Assembly (NCBI GenBank): GCA_027000105.1
Contig: JALTOP010000434.1
Coordinates: forward strand, 9,367-37,899
Source: Planctomycetaceae bacterium
GTDB lineage: Bacteria > Planctomycetota > Planctomycetia > Planctomycetales > Planctomycetaceae
DNA length: 28,533 bases
Direction: 5' to 3'
Shown: piece after piece, positions 14,205 to 22,174 of the stretch
How the letters are laid out: every line of letters begins with the position of its first letter
Numbering within the stretch: position 1 is the first letter of the stretch
Notes under the pieces: model-generated
What the model was told of the DNA's origin: nothing
Databases searched by the model: none
What the model saw: the letters and a program-made list of their open reading frames with translations, nothing else
Translations under genes and position numbers: made by a program

Positions 14205-14237
14205 GTTACGAGGGGCAGAACAGACCAGCCGTGCAGG
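14205..14237 (-). repeat. dispersed 33-base intergenic repeat, copy B
   Basis: On the minus strand the core reads GCACGGCTGGTCTGTTCTG (14234-14216), 18 of 19 identical to 465-483. The 33-base block matches 462-494 at 27 positions. Both copies are outside genes, 13.7 kb apart, in opposite orientation. Confidence 0.65.
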
Positions 14238-14273
14238 GGAATCAATACCGTTCCACTTGAAAAAACAAAATAT

Positions 14274-14304
14274 TTGCAAAAGTGGTAACAGATGATGATA
14301 TAAT
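14274..14304 (+). promoter_or_regulatory. candidate promoter for the PSCyt/PSD1 operon
   Basis: A perfect TATAAT at 14299-14304 lies 19 bases after TTGCAA (14274-14279). The spacer is longer than usual and the -35 match is fair, but the box is the best in the spacer and about 160 bases before the chosen start. Confidence 0.4.
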
Positions 14305-14468
14305 GATACAATGCGATCGGTGGCGTCGGGGCGAATGGCAACATCAAAGCAGATGGTGACATCGAGTCGATCGGGGCATCGGTAACGTCGGGAACATTGG
14401 GGACGAGGCAGGCACCTCCGGTGAAATGGATTCATTTCGAGAGAGACTTCCAGCAGGACGGGCGAGAG

Positions 14469-17462
14469 ATGATCAGCGTTGTGACGAAAGAGGCTTTGAT
14501 ACCTCACTTGTTTGCGACCCTTTTGTATGCTGCATCAATGTGGGGGGCGGTCTGCCTCGCCCCCTTGGAGATGAACGCCGGCGAGGTTGATTTCAATCGT
14601 GATGTGCGGCCGATTCTTTCGGAAGCCTGCTTTCAATGTCATGGCCCTGACGCCGAGCATCGTGAAGCGGATTTACGGCTTGATATCGCTTCGCAGGCAT
14701 TGGCAAAACTGGATGACCATTTTGCGATTGTGCCGGGCAATCTCTCGGAAAGCACGGTGGTGGAACGGATCACATCAACCGACGCTGACCTACGGATGCC
14801 ACCGCCCGATAGCGAACGAAAACTGTCTCCCTCTCAAATTGAAATCATCAAACAGTGGATACAACAGGGGGCGAAATACGAAAAACATTGGGCGTTCCAA
14901 CCGATTCGTGATCCGCAAATCCCGGTTGTCAAACAGAAAGACTGGGTACGTAATGAGATTGACGCGTTTGTGTTACACCGCCTCGAAGAAAAAGGGATTG
15001 CCCCTTCCCCACAGGCGGATCGATACACACTCATTCGCCGGGTCACAATTGATTTGACCGGACTGCCGCCCACACCGAAGGAAGTGGAAGAATATCTGCA
15101 CGATCATTCCGAAAACGCCTACGAAAAAATGGTGGATCGTGTCTTGAGCAGTCCGCATTATGGCGAAAAATGGGGAAGGCACTGGCTTGATCAGGCACGA
15201 TACGCCGATACCGATGGTTACACCGTTGATTCAAAACGCTCGATCTGGCTTTATCGTGATTGGGTGATTAACGCACTGAACAGGGACATGCCGTTCGATC
15301 AATTTACGATCGAACAGCTCGCCGGGGATCTGCTCGAAAAACCGACCACCGAGCAGTTGATCGCAACCGGCTTTCATCGCAATACGCTCATCAACGGCGA
15401 AGGTGGCACCGATAATGAACAGTTCCGCAACGAAGAAGTTGTCGATCGTGTGAACACAACCGGTGCAGTCTGGCTCGGTTTGACGATTGGTTGTGCCCAG
15501 TGTCACAATCATAAATTCGATCCGATCTCCCAGAGGGAATATTATGAGCTGTTCGCGTTCTTCAACAGTTCGCAGGATGTCAATACGCGCAATCCGAAAT
15601 TGATGGTTCCTTCCCCCCAACAGCGGGAAACCCTTGGCCAAATCGAACAACGCCTTAAACAGGCGCAGGAAAAACTTGCGGCCTACGATGCGGCGAAGAA
15701 GTCGCTTCCCCCGGAAAAACAAAATGCGGGCAAAGCGGCCAACTGGCACGTTGTTCCCAATTTGACTGTTCAATCAACAGCCGGGGCAACATTTGAGAAG
15801 CTGGATGATTCTTCCTATCTGGCAGGTGGAAACAACGGAAACTCCGATGAATACCGGGTTCAATTTTCGAGCCCGCTTCGGAAAATCACTGCGATCAGGC
15901 TTGAAACACTCACACACCCTTCCCTTCCCCAAACAGGGCCAGGACGGGCGAGCAACGGGAATTTTGTCCTTAATGAAGTTGAGTTGTCGCAAGGTGAGGA
16001 GCATCCCGCAAAATGGCTGCATGCGATGGCCGATCACTCCCAAAAGGATTATCCGGTTTCTGCGGCGATAGATGGAAAAATGGAAACGGGCTGGGCGATC
16101 AATGTCGCCAAAGGCAAAATGAATGTGAATCGTACCGCCCGGTTTGTTCTGGAATCGCCGATAACAGCTTCACCAGAAACCAGCCTGAGTTTCAAAATGA
16201 AATTCGGTGCCCAACCTGCCCGTTACAATATCGGGCGATTTCGGATTTCTGTTACCGATGCGACTGTCAGCCAGTTGGGAGTGCCCGATAAAGAACGCGA
16301 AAAACTTCTGGCGGCTGTGAAAAAGGTCCGGGACGCCAAGGCGAAGTTCGTGAAAAAAATTCCGACTACGTTAATCATGCGCGAACTTGCCCAACCGCGA
16401 GAGACTCATGTTTTAATTCGGGGCGATTTTCTGCGTCACGGCGAACTGGTACACCCCGCCACTCCAGCCGTGCTGACGGTCGACAGAAAGAAGCAGGAAC
16501 AAAAGAAACTGACGCGACTCGATCTGGCACGCTGGCTGGTTGATAAAAACAATCCCCTCACCGCTCGTGTGACCGTCAATCGTATCTGGATGCGATACTT
16601 CGGGCGGGGATTGGTACAGACGGAAAACGATTTCGGGTACCAGGGAACATTACCCACGCATCCGTTGTTGCTCGATTGGCTCGCCAATTCGTTTATGAAA
16701 AACGGCTGGTCGCAGAAGAAACTGCACAAATTGATTGTCACCTCCGCAACCTATCGGCAAGCCTCCTTGATGCGTGAAGATTTGGCACAGATCGACCCCA
16801 ATAATAAATGGCTCGCCCGTCAATCCCGATTGCGTGTCGATGCAGAACTGGTGCGCGATCTGGCGTTGTCAGTCAGCGGATTGCTTTCTGAAAAAATCGG
16901 AGGGCCATCCGTCTTCCCGCCACAACCGCCCGGTGTTTACTCCTTTACGCAGAATAAATATCAGTGGAAAACCAGTACCGGGGAGGATCGCTATCGACGG
17001 GGGATGTATACGTTTTTCATTCGTTCTGCCCCGTACCCAATGCTGACTACATTCGATGTTCCTCGCTTCAACGCGACCTGCACACGACGAAACCGCTCGA
17101 ACACGCCGCTGCAATCACTCGCCATGGCGAACGATGAAGCAATGATTGAAATGGCCAGAGCGTTGGGGAATCGAATCCTCAAGAAAAATTTTACTGACGA
17201 TAATCCTCGTTTGAAATATGCGTTCCAACTTTGCCTGACAAGACCGCCCAGCAGTCAGGAACTGGCACAACTGAGACGATACCTGAATCAACAACGTGAA
17301 ATCTTTCAGGCTGATCCGAAAAATGCACAGCTTGTGGCAGGAAATACTGCAAAGGATCAATCGGGTAAATCAGATCACTTGCATTCCGTTTCTGAAGCAG
17401 CGTCCTGGGCTTGCGTTGCCCGTGTGCTGATGAATCTGGATGAATTTATCACAAGAGAATAA
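14469..17462 (+). CDS. secreted PSCyt1-PSCyt2-PSD1 (DUF1549/DUF1553) planctomycete c-type protein
   Basis: A 997-residue protein of the large planctomycete family. The N-terminal signal segment is about 1-38. A PSCyt1 haem site follows at residues 54-58 in SEACFQCHGPD, then RMPPPDS and a WIQQGAKYEKHW block. DUF1549 carries WGRHWLDQARYADTDGY and a second CxxCH at 342-346 in GCAQCHNHKFDPISQREYYELFAFFN. An inserted beta-rich segment at about 430-600 looks carbohydrate-binding-like. DUF1553 follows with NPLTARVTVNRIWMRYFGRGLVQTENDFG and NTPLQSLAMAND near the end. The start ATG 14469 places the signal first; an upstream TTG at 14397 is less likely. The DUF1501 gene starts 2 bases after its stop, a pairing seen very often. 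The role is unknown; polysaccharide breakdown has been proposed for some members. Confidence 0.95.
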   Translation: MISVVTKEALIPHLFATLLYAASMWGAVCLAPLEMNAGEVDFNRDVRPILSEACFQCHGPDAEHREADLRLDIASQALAKLDDHFAIVPGNLSESTVVERITSTDADLRMPPPDSERKLSPSQIEIIKQWIQQGAKYEKHWAFQPIRDPQIPVVKQKDWVRNEIDAFVLHRLEEKGIAPSPQADRYTLIRRVTIDLTGLPPTPKEVEEYLHDHSENAYEKMVDRVLSSPHYGEKWGRHWLDQARYADTDGYTVDSKRSIWLYRDWVINALNRDMPFDQFTIEQLAGDLLEKPTTEQLIATGFHRNTLINGEGGTDNEQFRNEEVVDRVNTTGAVWLGLTIGCAQCHNHKFDPISQREYYELFAFFNSSQDVNTRNPKLMVPSPQQRETLGQIEQRLKQAQEKLAAYDAAKKSLPPEKQNAGKAANWHVVPNLTVQSTAGATFEKLDDSSYLAGGNNGNSDEYRVQFSSPLRKITAIRLETLTHPSLPQTGPGRASNGNFVLNEVELSQGEEHPAKWLHAMADHSQKDYPVSAAIDGKMETGWAINVAKGKMNVNRTARFVLESPITASPETSLSFKMKFGAQPARYNIGRFRISVTDATVSQLGVPDKEREKLLAAVKKVRDAKAKFVKKIPTTLIMRELAQPRETHVLIRGDFLRHGELVHPATPAVLTVDRKKQEQKKLTRLDLARWLVDKNNPLTARVTVNRIWMRYFGRGLVQTENDFGYQGTLPTHPLLLDWLANSFMKNGWSQKKLHKLIVTSATYRQASLMREDLAQIDPNNKWLARQSRLRVDAELVRDLALSVSGLLSEKIGGPSVFPPQPPGVYSFTQNKYQWKTSTGEDRYRRGMYTFFIRSAPYPMLTTFDVPRFNATCTRRNRSNTPLQSLAMANDEAMIEMARALGNRILKKNFTDDNPRLKYAFQLCLTRPPSSQELAQLRRYLNQQREIFQADPKNAQLVAGNTAKDQSGKSDHLHSVSEAASWACVARVLMNLDEFITRE

Positions 17463-17464
17463 TC

Positions 17465-18910
17465 ATGGCACAGCCTCATCAGTTGAACACGTTAGAACAA
17501 TCATTGCTGAGAGAATCGACGCGTCGTCACTTTTTTGAAAAGTGTGGCATCGGTCTCGGTTCCATCGCGCTCAGTTCGCTGCTGGCAGCCGAGAACTCCC
17601 TCGATGCGGCTGCGCAACAGAAGCAGAAGCCACATCATACACCGCGTGCCAAGGCGGTCATCTATCTCTTCATGGCTGGCGGGCCAACGCAACTCGATCT
17701 CCTTGTTGATAAACCGGTTCTCCGGAAACATCATGGGCAATTGCCCCCGAAAAGTTATCTGGAAAGCAAGCGATTCGCTTTTTTGAAAGGAACCGAAAAA
17801 CTGCTTGCCAGCTCTCACACGTTCAAAAAACACGGAGAATGCGGGCAGGAATTGAGCGATCTTCTGCCTCACTTTGGCCAGATTGCCGATGACGTTTGCT
17901 GGATTCATTCGATGCATACCGATGTGTTCAACCATGGCCCTGCGAAATTGCTTGCCAATACCGGCTCACCTCAACCGGGTCGGCCGGGGATGGGAGCCTG
18001 GCTGACTTACGGCCTTGGCAGCGAATCCCGGGACCTGCCCGGCTTTGTTGTTTTGCAATCTGGCCCTCGTGGCCCTCGAGCGGGTTCTTCGTTGTGGTCC
18101 AGCGGATTTCTGCCGACTTCTTTTCAGGGAGTTCCCTTCCGAAACGGACCGGAGCCGGTTCTCAATCTGAGCAGTCCGCAGGGAATCTCCCGCCGCGGTG
18201 AACGCAGTTTTGTCGATGCAGTCACCGCAATGAATCGCCTGCGTCGGGATGTTGTCGGCGATCCTGAAATTTCAACCCGTATCGCGGCGTATGAAATGGC
18301 GTATCGCATGCAGAGCAGTGCGCCCGACTTGATGGATATTTCCAACGAAACGAAACAGACACTCGATGCATATGGTGCGACTCCCGGAAACCCCTCTTAC
18401 GCAAATAACTGCCTGCTGGCTCGACGTCTGATTGAACGGGGAACGCGCTTTGTGCAACTGTATCATACCAACTGGGATCATCATGGCGGTCCGACTGAAA
18501 ATCTGGAAGTACACTTGCCCAGAATTGCCAAAGAGATCGACCAGCCAACCGCTGCGCTGGTTCTCGATTTGAAACAGCGCGGGTTGCTGGACGATACGAT
18601 CGTCATTTGGGGAGGCGAATTTGGACGCACCCCGATGGGAGAAATTCGCGCAACATCCGGTCGCGATCATCATATCGATGCCTATTCACTGTGGGTTGCT
18701 GGGGGTGGATTCAAAGCCGGCCACATCCACGGCAGTTCTGATGAACTCGGTTTGACTGTCACCGAAAATCCGGTGCATGTACACGATTTGAACGCAACGA
18801 TCCTTCATCAATTGGGCATCAACCACAAACAACTGACCTTCCGCTTCCAGGGACGCGACTATCGCCTGACTGATGTGCACGGAGAACTTGTCAAGGATAT
18901 CATCACTTGA
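17465..18910 (+). CDS. Tat-exported DUF1501 (sulfatase-like fold) protein
   Basis: A 481-residue protein paired with the PSCyt/PSD1 gene just upstream. A twin-arginine signal is at residues 19-40: T-R20-R21-H-F-F-E-K then a hydrophobic GIGLGSIALSSLLAA run, so it is probably exported folded. DUF1501 marks are KAVIYLFMAGGPTQLDLLVDKP near residue 62, CWIHSMHTDVFNHGPA, GARFV-like RGTRFVQLYHTNWDHHGG, IVIWGGEFGRTPMGE and GRDHHIDAYSLWVAGGGFKAGHIHGSSDE. The family has the alkaline-phosphatase/sulfatase fold, and the Asp/His runs would bind metals, but no activity is firmly established. The two-base gap from the upstream stop implies cotranscription and coupled translation. Confidence 0.95.
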   Translation: MAQPHQLNTLEQSLLRESTRRHFFEKCGIGLGSIALSSLLAAENSLDAAAQQKQKPHHTPRAKAVIYLFMAGGPTQLDLLVDKPVLRKHHGQLPPKSYLESKRFAFLKGTEKLLASSHTFKKHGECGQELSDLLPHFGQIADDVCWIHSMHTDVFNHGPAKLLANTGSPQPGRPGMGAWLTYGLGSESRDLPGFVVLQSGPRGPRAGSSLWSSGFLPTSFQGVPFRNGPEPVLNLSSPQGISRRGERSFVDAVTAMNRLRRDVVGDPEISTRIAAYEMAYRMQSSAPDLMDISNETKQTLDAYGATPGNPSYANNCLLARRLIERGTRFVQLYHTNWDHHGGPTENLEVHLPRIAKEIDQPTAALVLDLKQRGLLDDTIVIWGGEFGRTPMGEIRATSGRDHHIDAYSLWVAGGGFKAGHIHGSSDELGLTVTENPVHVHDLNATILHQLGINHKQLTFRFQGRDYRLTDVHGELVKDIIT

Positions 18911-18930
18911 ACCGCGTGTCGGTTTACCGA

Positions 18931-18956
18931 ATAACTGATAACTGATAACTGATAAC
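18931..18956 (+). repeat. tandem heptamer ATAACTG, 3 copies plus part
   Basis: Three exact ATAACTG units followed by ATAAC lie in the 84-base gap after the DUF1501 gene. The same phrase occurs singly at about 12138-12150 in the opposite orientation. Such TGATAAC runs are common intergenic phrases and code for nothing here. Confidence 0.8.
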
Positions 18957-18994
18957 CAACTCTGTAAAAACGCCAGGGCTTTTATCAGACTGAA

Positions 18995-19585
18995 ATGTCC
19001 AAGCAATTTTTCCTCATCGATGGTTACAATTTCCTGCACGCAGCAGGAATGATTCCCCGTTCCGTCGGCCCGGGAACATTGCAACGCTCGCGCCGGTATC
19101 TGCTCCGTTTTCTCGAACGACGATTGACATTACCGGAACGGACAAATACGACTGTCATTTTCGATGTGCATCAGACAAAAGACAGAATTGCCCCTGAAGA
19201 GTCTTTTGCTCAAATGACAATTATCAACGCTGTGGATTACCCGGATGCGGACACCTGTATTGAAGAATTGATCGCCAAACACTCGGCACCGAAGCAGTTG
19301 GTTGTTGTCTCGGCAGATCATCGATTGCATCGGGCCGCCCATAAAAGAAAATCGACCCCCATCGATAGCGAAGAATTTTTCGAGTTTCTCAATAGCCGTC
19401 TGTCCTGTCCTGCTCGAAATGAAAGTAATAGTGATGAAGCTGATGAGAAATCACAACACCTGCAGGGCATTGAATATCCGGAAGAAGACCTGCCGGAAGA
19501 TGTCATCTTCCCCCCTAATCCCCTGACGGAAATAAATGATCCCGATTGGTGGGAAAAACGGATCCGGGAACTGGAAGATGAATGA
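18995..19585 (+). CDS. YacP-like NYN domain protein (putative RNase)
   Basis: A 196-residue protein starting MSKQFFLIDGYNFLHAAGMI, where D9-G-Y-N is the NYN/PIN-like active-site opening. Further acidic residues follow in VIFDVHQTKD, in DYPDADTCIEELIAKH, and in LVVVSADHRLHRAAHKRK, which together make a metal-dependent RNase site of the YacP (DUF901) family. The last about 60 residues form an acidic low-complexity tail (SNSDEADEKSQ, PEEDLPEDVIFPP) ending in a charged helix. YacP relatives are linked with rRNA or mRNA processing. It lies 84 bases after the DUF1501 gene on the same strand but is probably not functionally tied to it. The ribosome site is weak. Confidence 0.9.
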   Translation: MSKQFFLIDGYNFLHAAGMIPRSVGPGTLQRSRRYLLRFLERRLTLPERTNTTVIFDVHQTKDRIAPEESFAQMTIINAVDYPDADTCIEELIAKHSAPKQLVVVSADHRLHRAAHKRKSTPIDSEEFFEFLNSRLSCPARNESNSDEADEKSQHLQGIEYPEEDLPEDVIFPPNPLTEINDPDWWEKRIRELEDE

Positions 19586-19764
19586 CGATCACAGCACACC
19601 ATTCAACTACAAGAGAATATTCAACCGAGACGTGCATGAAAATGCAACTGCCCCGTCCGGTAGATGCTGCTGAGAGTCGTCCCGTACCCCAACTTCACTC
19701 ACATTATTGCCATCGGAAAGCTCACCGCCAGGTGCTGGGGGATCCGTCAGCAACAGTTGCAACA

Positions 19765-21033
19765 TTAACGGGACATTCCGCTGAATAGCAGATCAATTGC
19801 ATGGGCCCATTCCTGAAGCGCAACTCTGTATTTTTTTTCTGCACTGGCCTGCTGCGCTTTTTTTTGGGCCACGTCGTGTTTTTGGCGGTCGTACTTCCAG
19901 TGCTTTTTCCGTGCTGTCTCCAGCAGTTTCTGATGGGCCCCTTCAATCTGATCCATGAACGCCTGAGTGAATCTGACCGCTGCGGTGCGATAGGGCCGAA
20001 AGAAAACTGTTGAGGAATCTTCGTCATCCTCCTCATATTCCTTTTGGAGAATCCGTTCTCTTTCGTGTCCAATGCGGAACGCCAATATGACGATCACCGC
20101 TCCCAATATCCCCAGGCCGGCTGCAGCCACAGCCCATTGATAATAGGAAAGCACGCCGGCAGCAAGAATGCACAAAAAAGCGAAGCCGAGCAGCAGCGGC
20201 TGAACCCATTTTGGCTGAACCTGCGGAAAGTCGTATTCCTTCGTCAACGGTTGTTTCGATTTTCCGTCCTGATCGGTGACGCGAACAATAACGACCGTTG
20301 AATTATCCGCCCCCCCTCGCAGATTGGAAAGGTTAATGATGAATTTGGCTGCTTCAGGAACAGGCAGGGACTTGGCAATGATCCCGATTTCCGTATCGCT
20401 GAGGTACTTTGTCACCCCGTCGGAACAGAGAATATAAATATCACCGGGCATGTACTCGTAAGGGCCTTCAACATCGATTTTCACTTTCGGATCAGGCCCC
20501 AGACATCGTGTCAGGACATGACCAAACTTTTCGACATCGACATTCGGTGCAGTGGGAGTCCGCCTGTTTTTCAACCTGTTTTCCGAAGCAACAGTATGAT
20601 CGAACGACAGCTGATCGATTCGCTCATCGCGTACCCGGTAAATTCGGCTGTCCCCCACATGAGCAATGATAAACCCCTCGCCGGAAATGATCAGCGAAGA
20701 ACAGGTTGTCCCCATCCGTTTGAAATCACGATTTTTCGAACCGATATCGTAGATAGCCGCATTCGCCTCATCCATCGCCTGCTTGATTGCGAATTTGGCC
20801 TGTTCCTGCGGAGTCTTGAAATAGAGATGCCGAACCGTATCAACTGCAGTTTTGCTGGCCAACTCCCCAACTTCATGCCCTCCCATTCCATCGGCTACAA
20901 TAAACAGATGGCCCCGATTGAGCCACATCGACTCTTCCGGACAAAGCGCGATCGCGCAGTTGTCCTCGTTATTTTGCCGTTTCATCCCGACATCACTGCG
21001 AGAGGCGTACTGTAGTTTGGGGACCCAGTGCAT
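19765..21033 (-). CDS. membrane-anchored PP2C-type Ser/Thr protein phosphatase
   Basis: A 422-residue protein. Residues 1-255 are a bacterial PP2C (PppA/Stp-like) domain with all the metal motifs: QNNEDN at 20-25, VADGMGGHE at 46-54, GTTCSSLI, AHVGDSRIYR, LCSDGVTKYL and GGADNSTVVIV. It dephosphorylates proteins targeted by Hanks-type kinases using Mn/Mg. Two membrane helices follow at about 277-320 (LLLGFAFLCILAAGVLSYY and AAAGLGILGAVIVILAF), then an acidic patch (EEDDEDSST) and a charged coiled-coil-like tail (KKAQQASAEKKYRVALQEW) facing the cytoplasm. No kinase is adjacent. It is convergent with the NYN gene, about 180 bases apart, and divergent from the next secreted protein. The start at 21033 gives the usual short strand before the first motif. 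Confidence 0.94.
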   Translation of the reverse strand: MHWVPKLQYASRSDVGMKRQNNEDNCAIALCPEESMWLNRGHLFIVADGMGGHEVGELASKTAVDTVRHLYFKTPQEQAKFAIKQAMDEANAAIYDIGSKNRDFKRMGTTCSSLIISGEGFIIAHVGDSRIYRVRDERIDQLSFDHTVASENRLKNRRTPTAPNVDVEKFGHVLTRCLGPDPKVKIDVEGPYEYMPGDIYILCSDGVTKYLSDTEIGIIAKSLPVPEAAKFIINLSNLRGGADNSTVVIVRVTDQDGKSKQPLTKEYDFPQVQPKWVQPLLLGFAFLCILAAGVLSYYQWAVAAAGLGILGAVIVILAFRIGHERERILQKEYEEDDEDSSTVFFRPYRTAAVRFTQAFMDQIEGAHQKLLETARKKHWKYDRQKHDVAQKKAQQASAEKKYRVALQEWAHAIDLLFSGMSR

Positions 21034-21398
21034 AGGATTGGTGAAGCTCTAATTCGGTCGAAATCTGATAAATGGGAAACTCAGCACAGTCGGTTGAAAC
21101 TGTCAGGCGACAACCCGAGGCTTACCGCCCTCCGGACAGATTAAACCAGGCGGGAAATTCGGGCAGCGGCCCTTGGTGCAATATACATCAGATGCACAAT
21201 CGAGACACCTGAACGAATGCAATTACTGCCATAATTCACACACCAGGCGTCCCGGTTAAACAGGCTGATTGTAGCATTTCGGGACGTAATCTGGTATGAA
21301 CTCCTCCAGATCGGTCGGGAACCCGGTTACCTGAATCATCCGAATTGATGCCCCTGTCAGTTTCTTTCTGTTCATCTTGCTCAACGGAGTGACGTACC
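21034..21398. other. divergent spacer, PP2C / secreted duplicated protein
   Basis: About 365 bases between divergent genes. A possible ribosome site (GGAGTGA) precedes the plus-strand start. No repeat, RNA gene or clear promoter was recognised. A minus-strand open frame over the following gene is its shadow. Confidence 0.4.
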
Positions 21399-22145
21399 AT
21401 GAAAAAAATGAGGAACCGATGCACTTGGCTTGTCATGTTCACGTCACTGTCCATCAGCCTCAGCCAGGTCAGTGCCGATGAGAATCCGATCCGGTTATTT
21501 TTTGATGCAGTAGATACCGGGCAGGTCGAATCCGTAAAAAAATTGATGCATCCACAACTCGCCAGGCAGATCGATCCTCCTATTCTCGAGGCCTGGTTGC
21601 AGGCGGTTTCTTTCCGCCTGGGGCCAGTTGTTGATATTGTCCCGGAGTTTGAACAGATTCTCCCGACAGTGCAGGAATACACGGCGACTGTCCAGTTCAA
21701 AAAAGGAAAAGCACATGTCCAAATCAACCTGTCCAATCGGGAAATTGTCAAGTTTGAAGTCAAATCGGCCAAGCTGATAAACTGGTTTCAGAGACCGACT
21801 TCGCTGCAGTACTACAACAAGCAGGGTGAAAATTTTTTGAAGGAACTACAGGCTCTCAACTACCAGGCTGCCAAAAAGCTGCTTCATGAAAAAATAGCCG
21901 CTCAGCTGACGGCCGGCGACCTGAAATCGTATGCTGAAAAAATCGGCGAAAAAACGGGCGATGTGGAAGCGATCCGTTATCGATTCGCCAGACTGACTGT
22001 TCTTCCGAATGAACAACTTCAGCAGATTGATCTCTTTTACGAGATTGAGGGAAAACAGGGATCCGTTCAGGCGGAACTGGCGATCCGCTTCCAGGGGATG
22101 AGAGGTTACATCGTCAGTTTTGAATTCTACGACACACCTCGCTGA
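21399..22145 (+). CDS. secreted protein with two DUF3887/NTF2-like repeats
   Basis: A 248-residue protein with a signal peptide (basic MKKMRNR, hydrophobic about 9-22, cleavage near QVSA-DE). The mature part seems to contain one unit twice, about 27-120 and 135-248. Both begin with a helical phrase (PIRLFFDAVDTGQVESVKKLMHPQLA and FLKELQALNYQAAKKLLHEKIA), continue with a second helix ending in GPV or GDV, and end in beta strands (TATVQFKKGKAHVQINL and QQIDLFYEIEGKQGSVQAEL). This matches the shape of DUF3887-type accumulation domains, but I assign no function. The ATG has GGAGTG about 8 bases upstream. It is convergent with the PH-like gene with 23 bases between stops. Confidence 0.75.
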   Translation: MKKMRNRCTWLVMFTSLSISLSQVSADENPIRLFFDAVDTGQVESVKKLMHPQLARQIDPPILEAWLQAVSFRLGPVVDIVPEFEQILPTVQEYTATVQFKKGKAHVQINLSNREIVKFEVKSAKLINWFQRPTSLQYYNKQGENFLKELQALNYQAAKKLLHEKIAAQLTAGDLKSYAEKIGEKTGDVEAIRYRFARLTVLPNEQLQQIDLFYEIEGKQGSVQAELAIRFQGMRGYIVSFEFYDTPR

Positions 22146-22161
22146 ATCCCGCTCCCTGCCG

Positions 22162-22174
22162 GGGTGTTTCACCC
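22162..22174. terminator. candidate bidirectional hairpin between convergent genes
   Basis: GGGTG (22162-22166) pairs with CACCC (22170-22174) around TTT, between the stops at 22145 and 22169. The stem overlaps the last codons of the minus-strand gene. With 5 bp and no T-run it would be a weak terminator. Confidence 0.3.

Larger units (their letters stand above)
13959..14468. other. long spacer upstream of the PSCyt/PSD1 gene
   Basis: About 510 bases with no convincing gene. It holds a repeat copy at 14205-14237, a possible promoter near 14274-14304, and a low-complexity stretch at 14313-14400 made of GATCGG/GTCGGG-like units. That stretch stays open in the frame of the following gene but has no good start codon. 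A 24-codon open frame beginning with the ATG at 14311 is probably chance. A leader or regulatory role is possible. Confidence 0.5.

Noticed and set aside
18931..18956. CRISPR-like repeat
   Set aside because: Heptamer units with no spacers and no cas genes in the window.
18686..19084. Minus-strand frame containing a WLSVISYQL run
   Set aside because: That run is simply the translated ATAACTG tandem, a common source of false small proteins.
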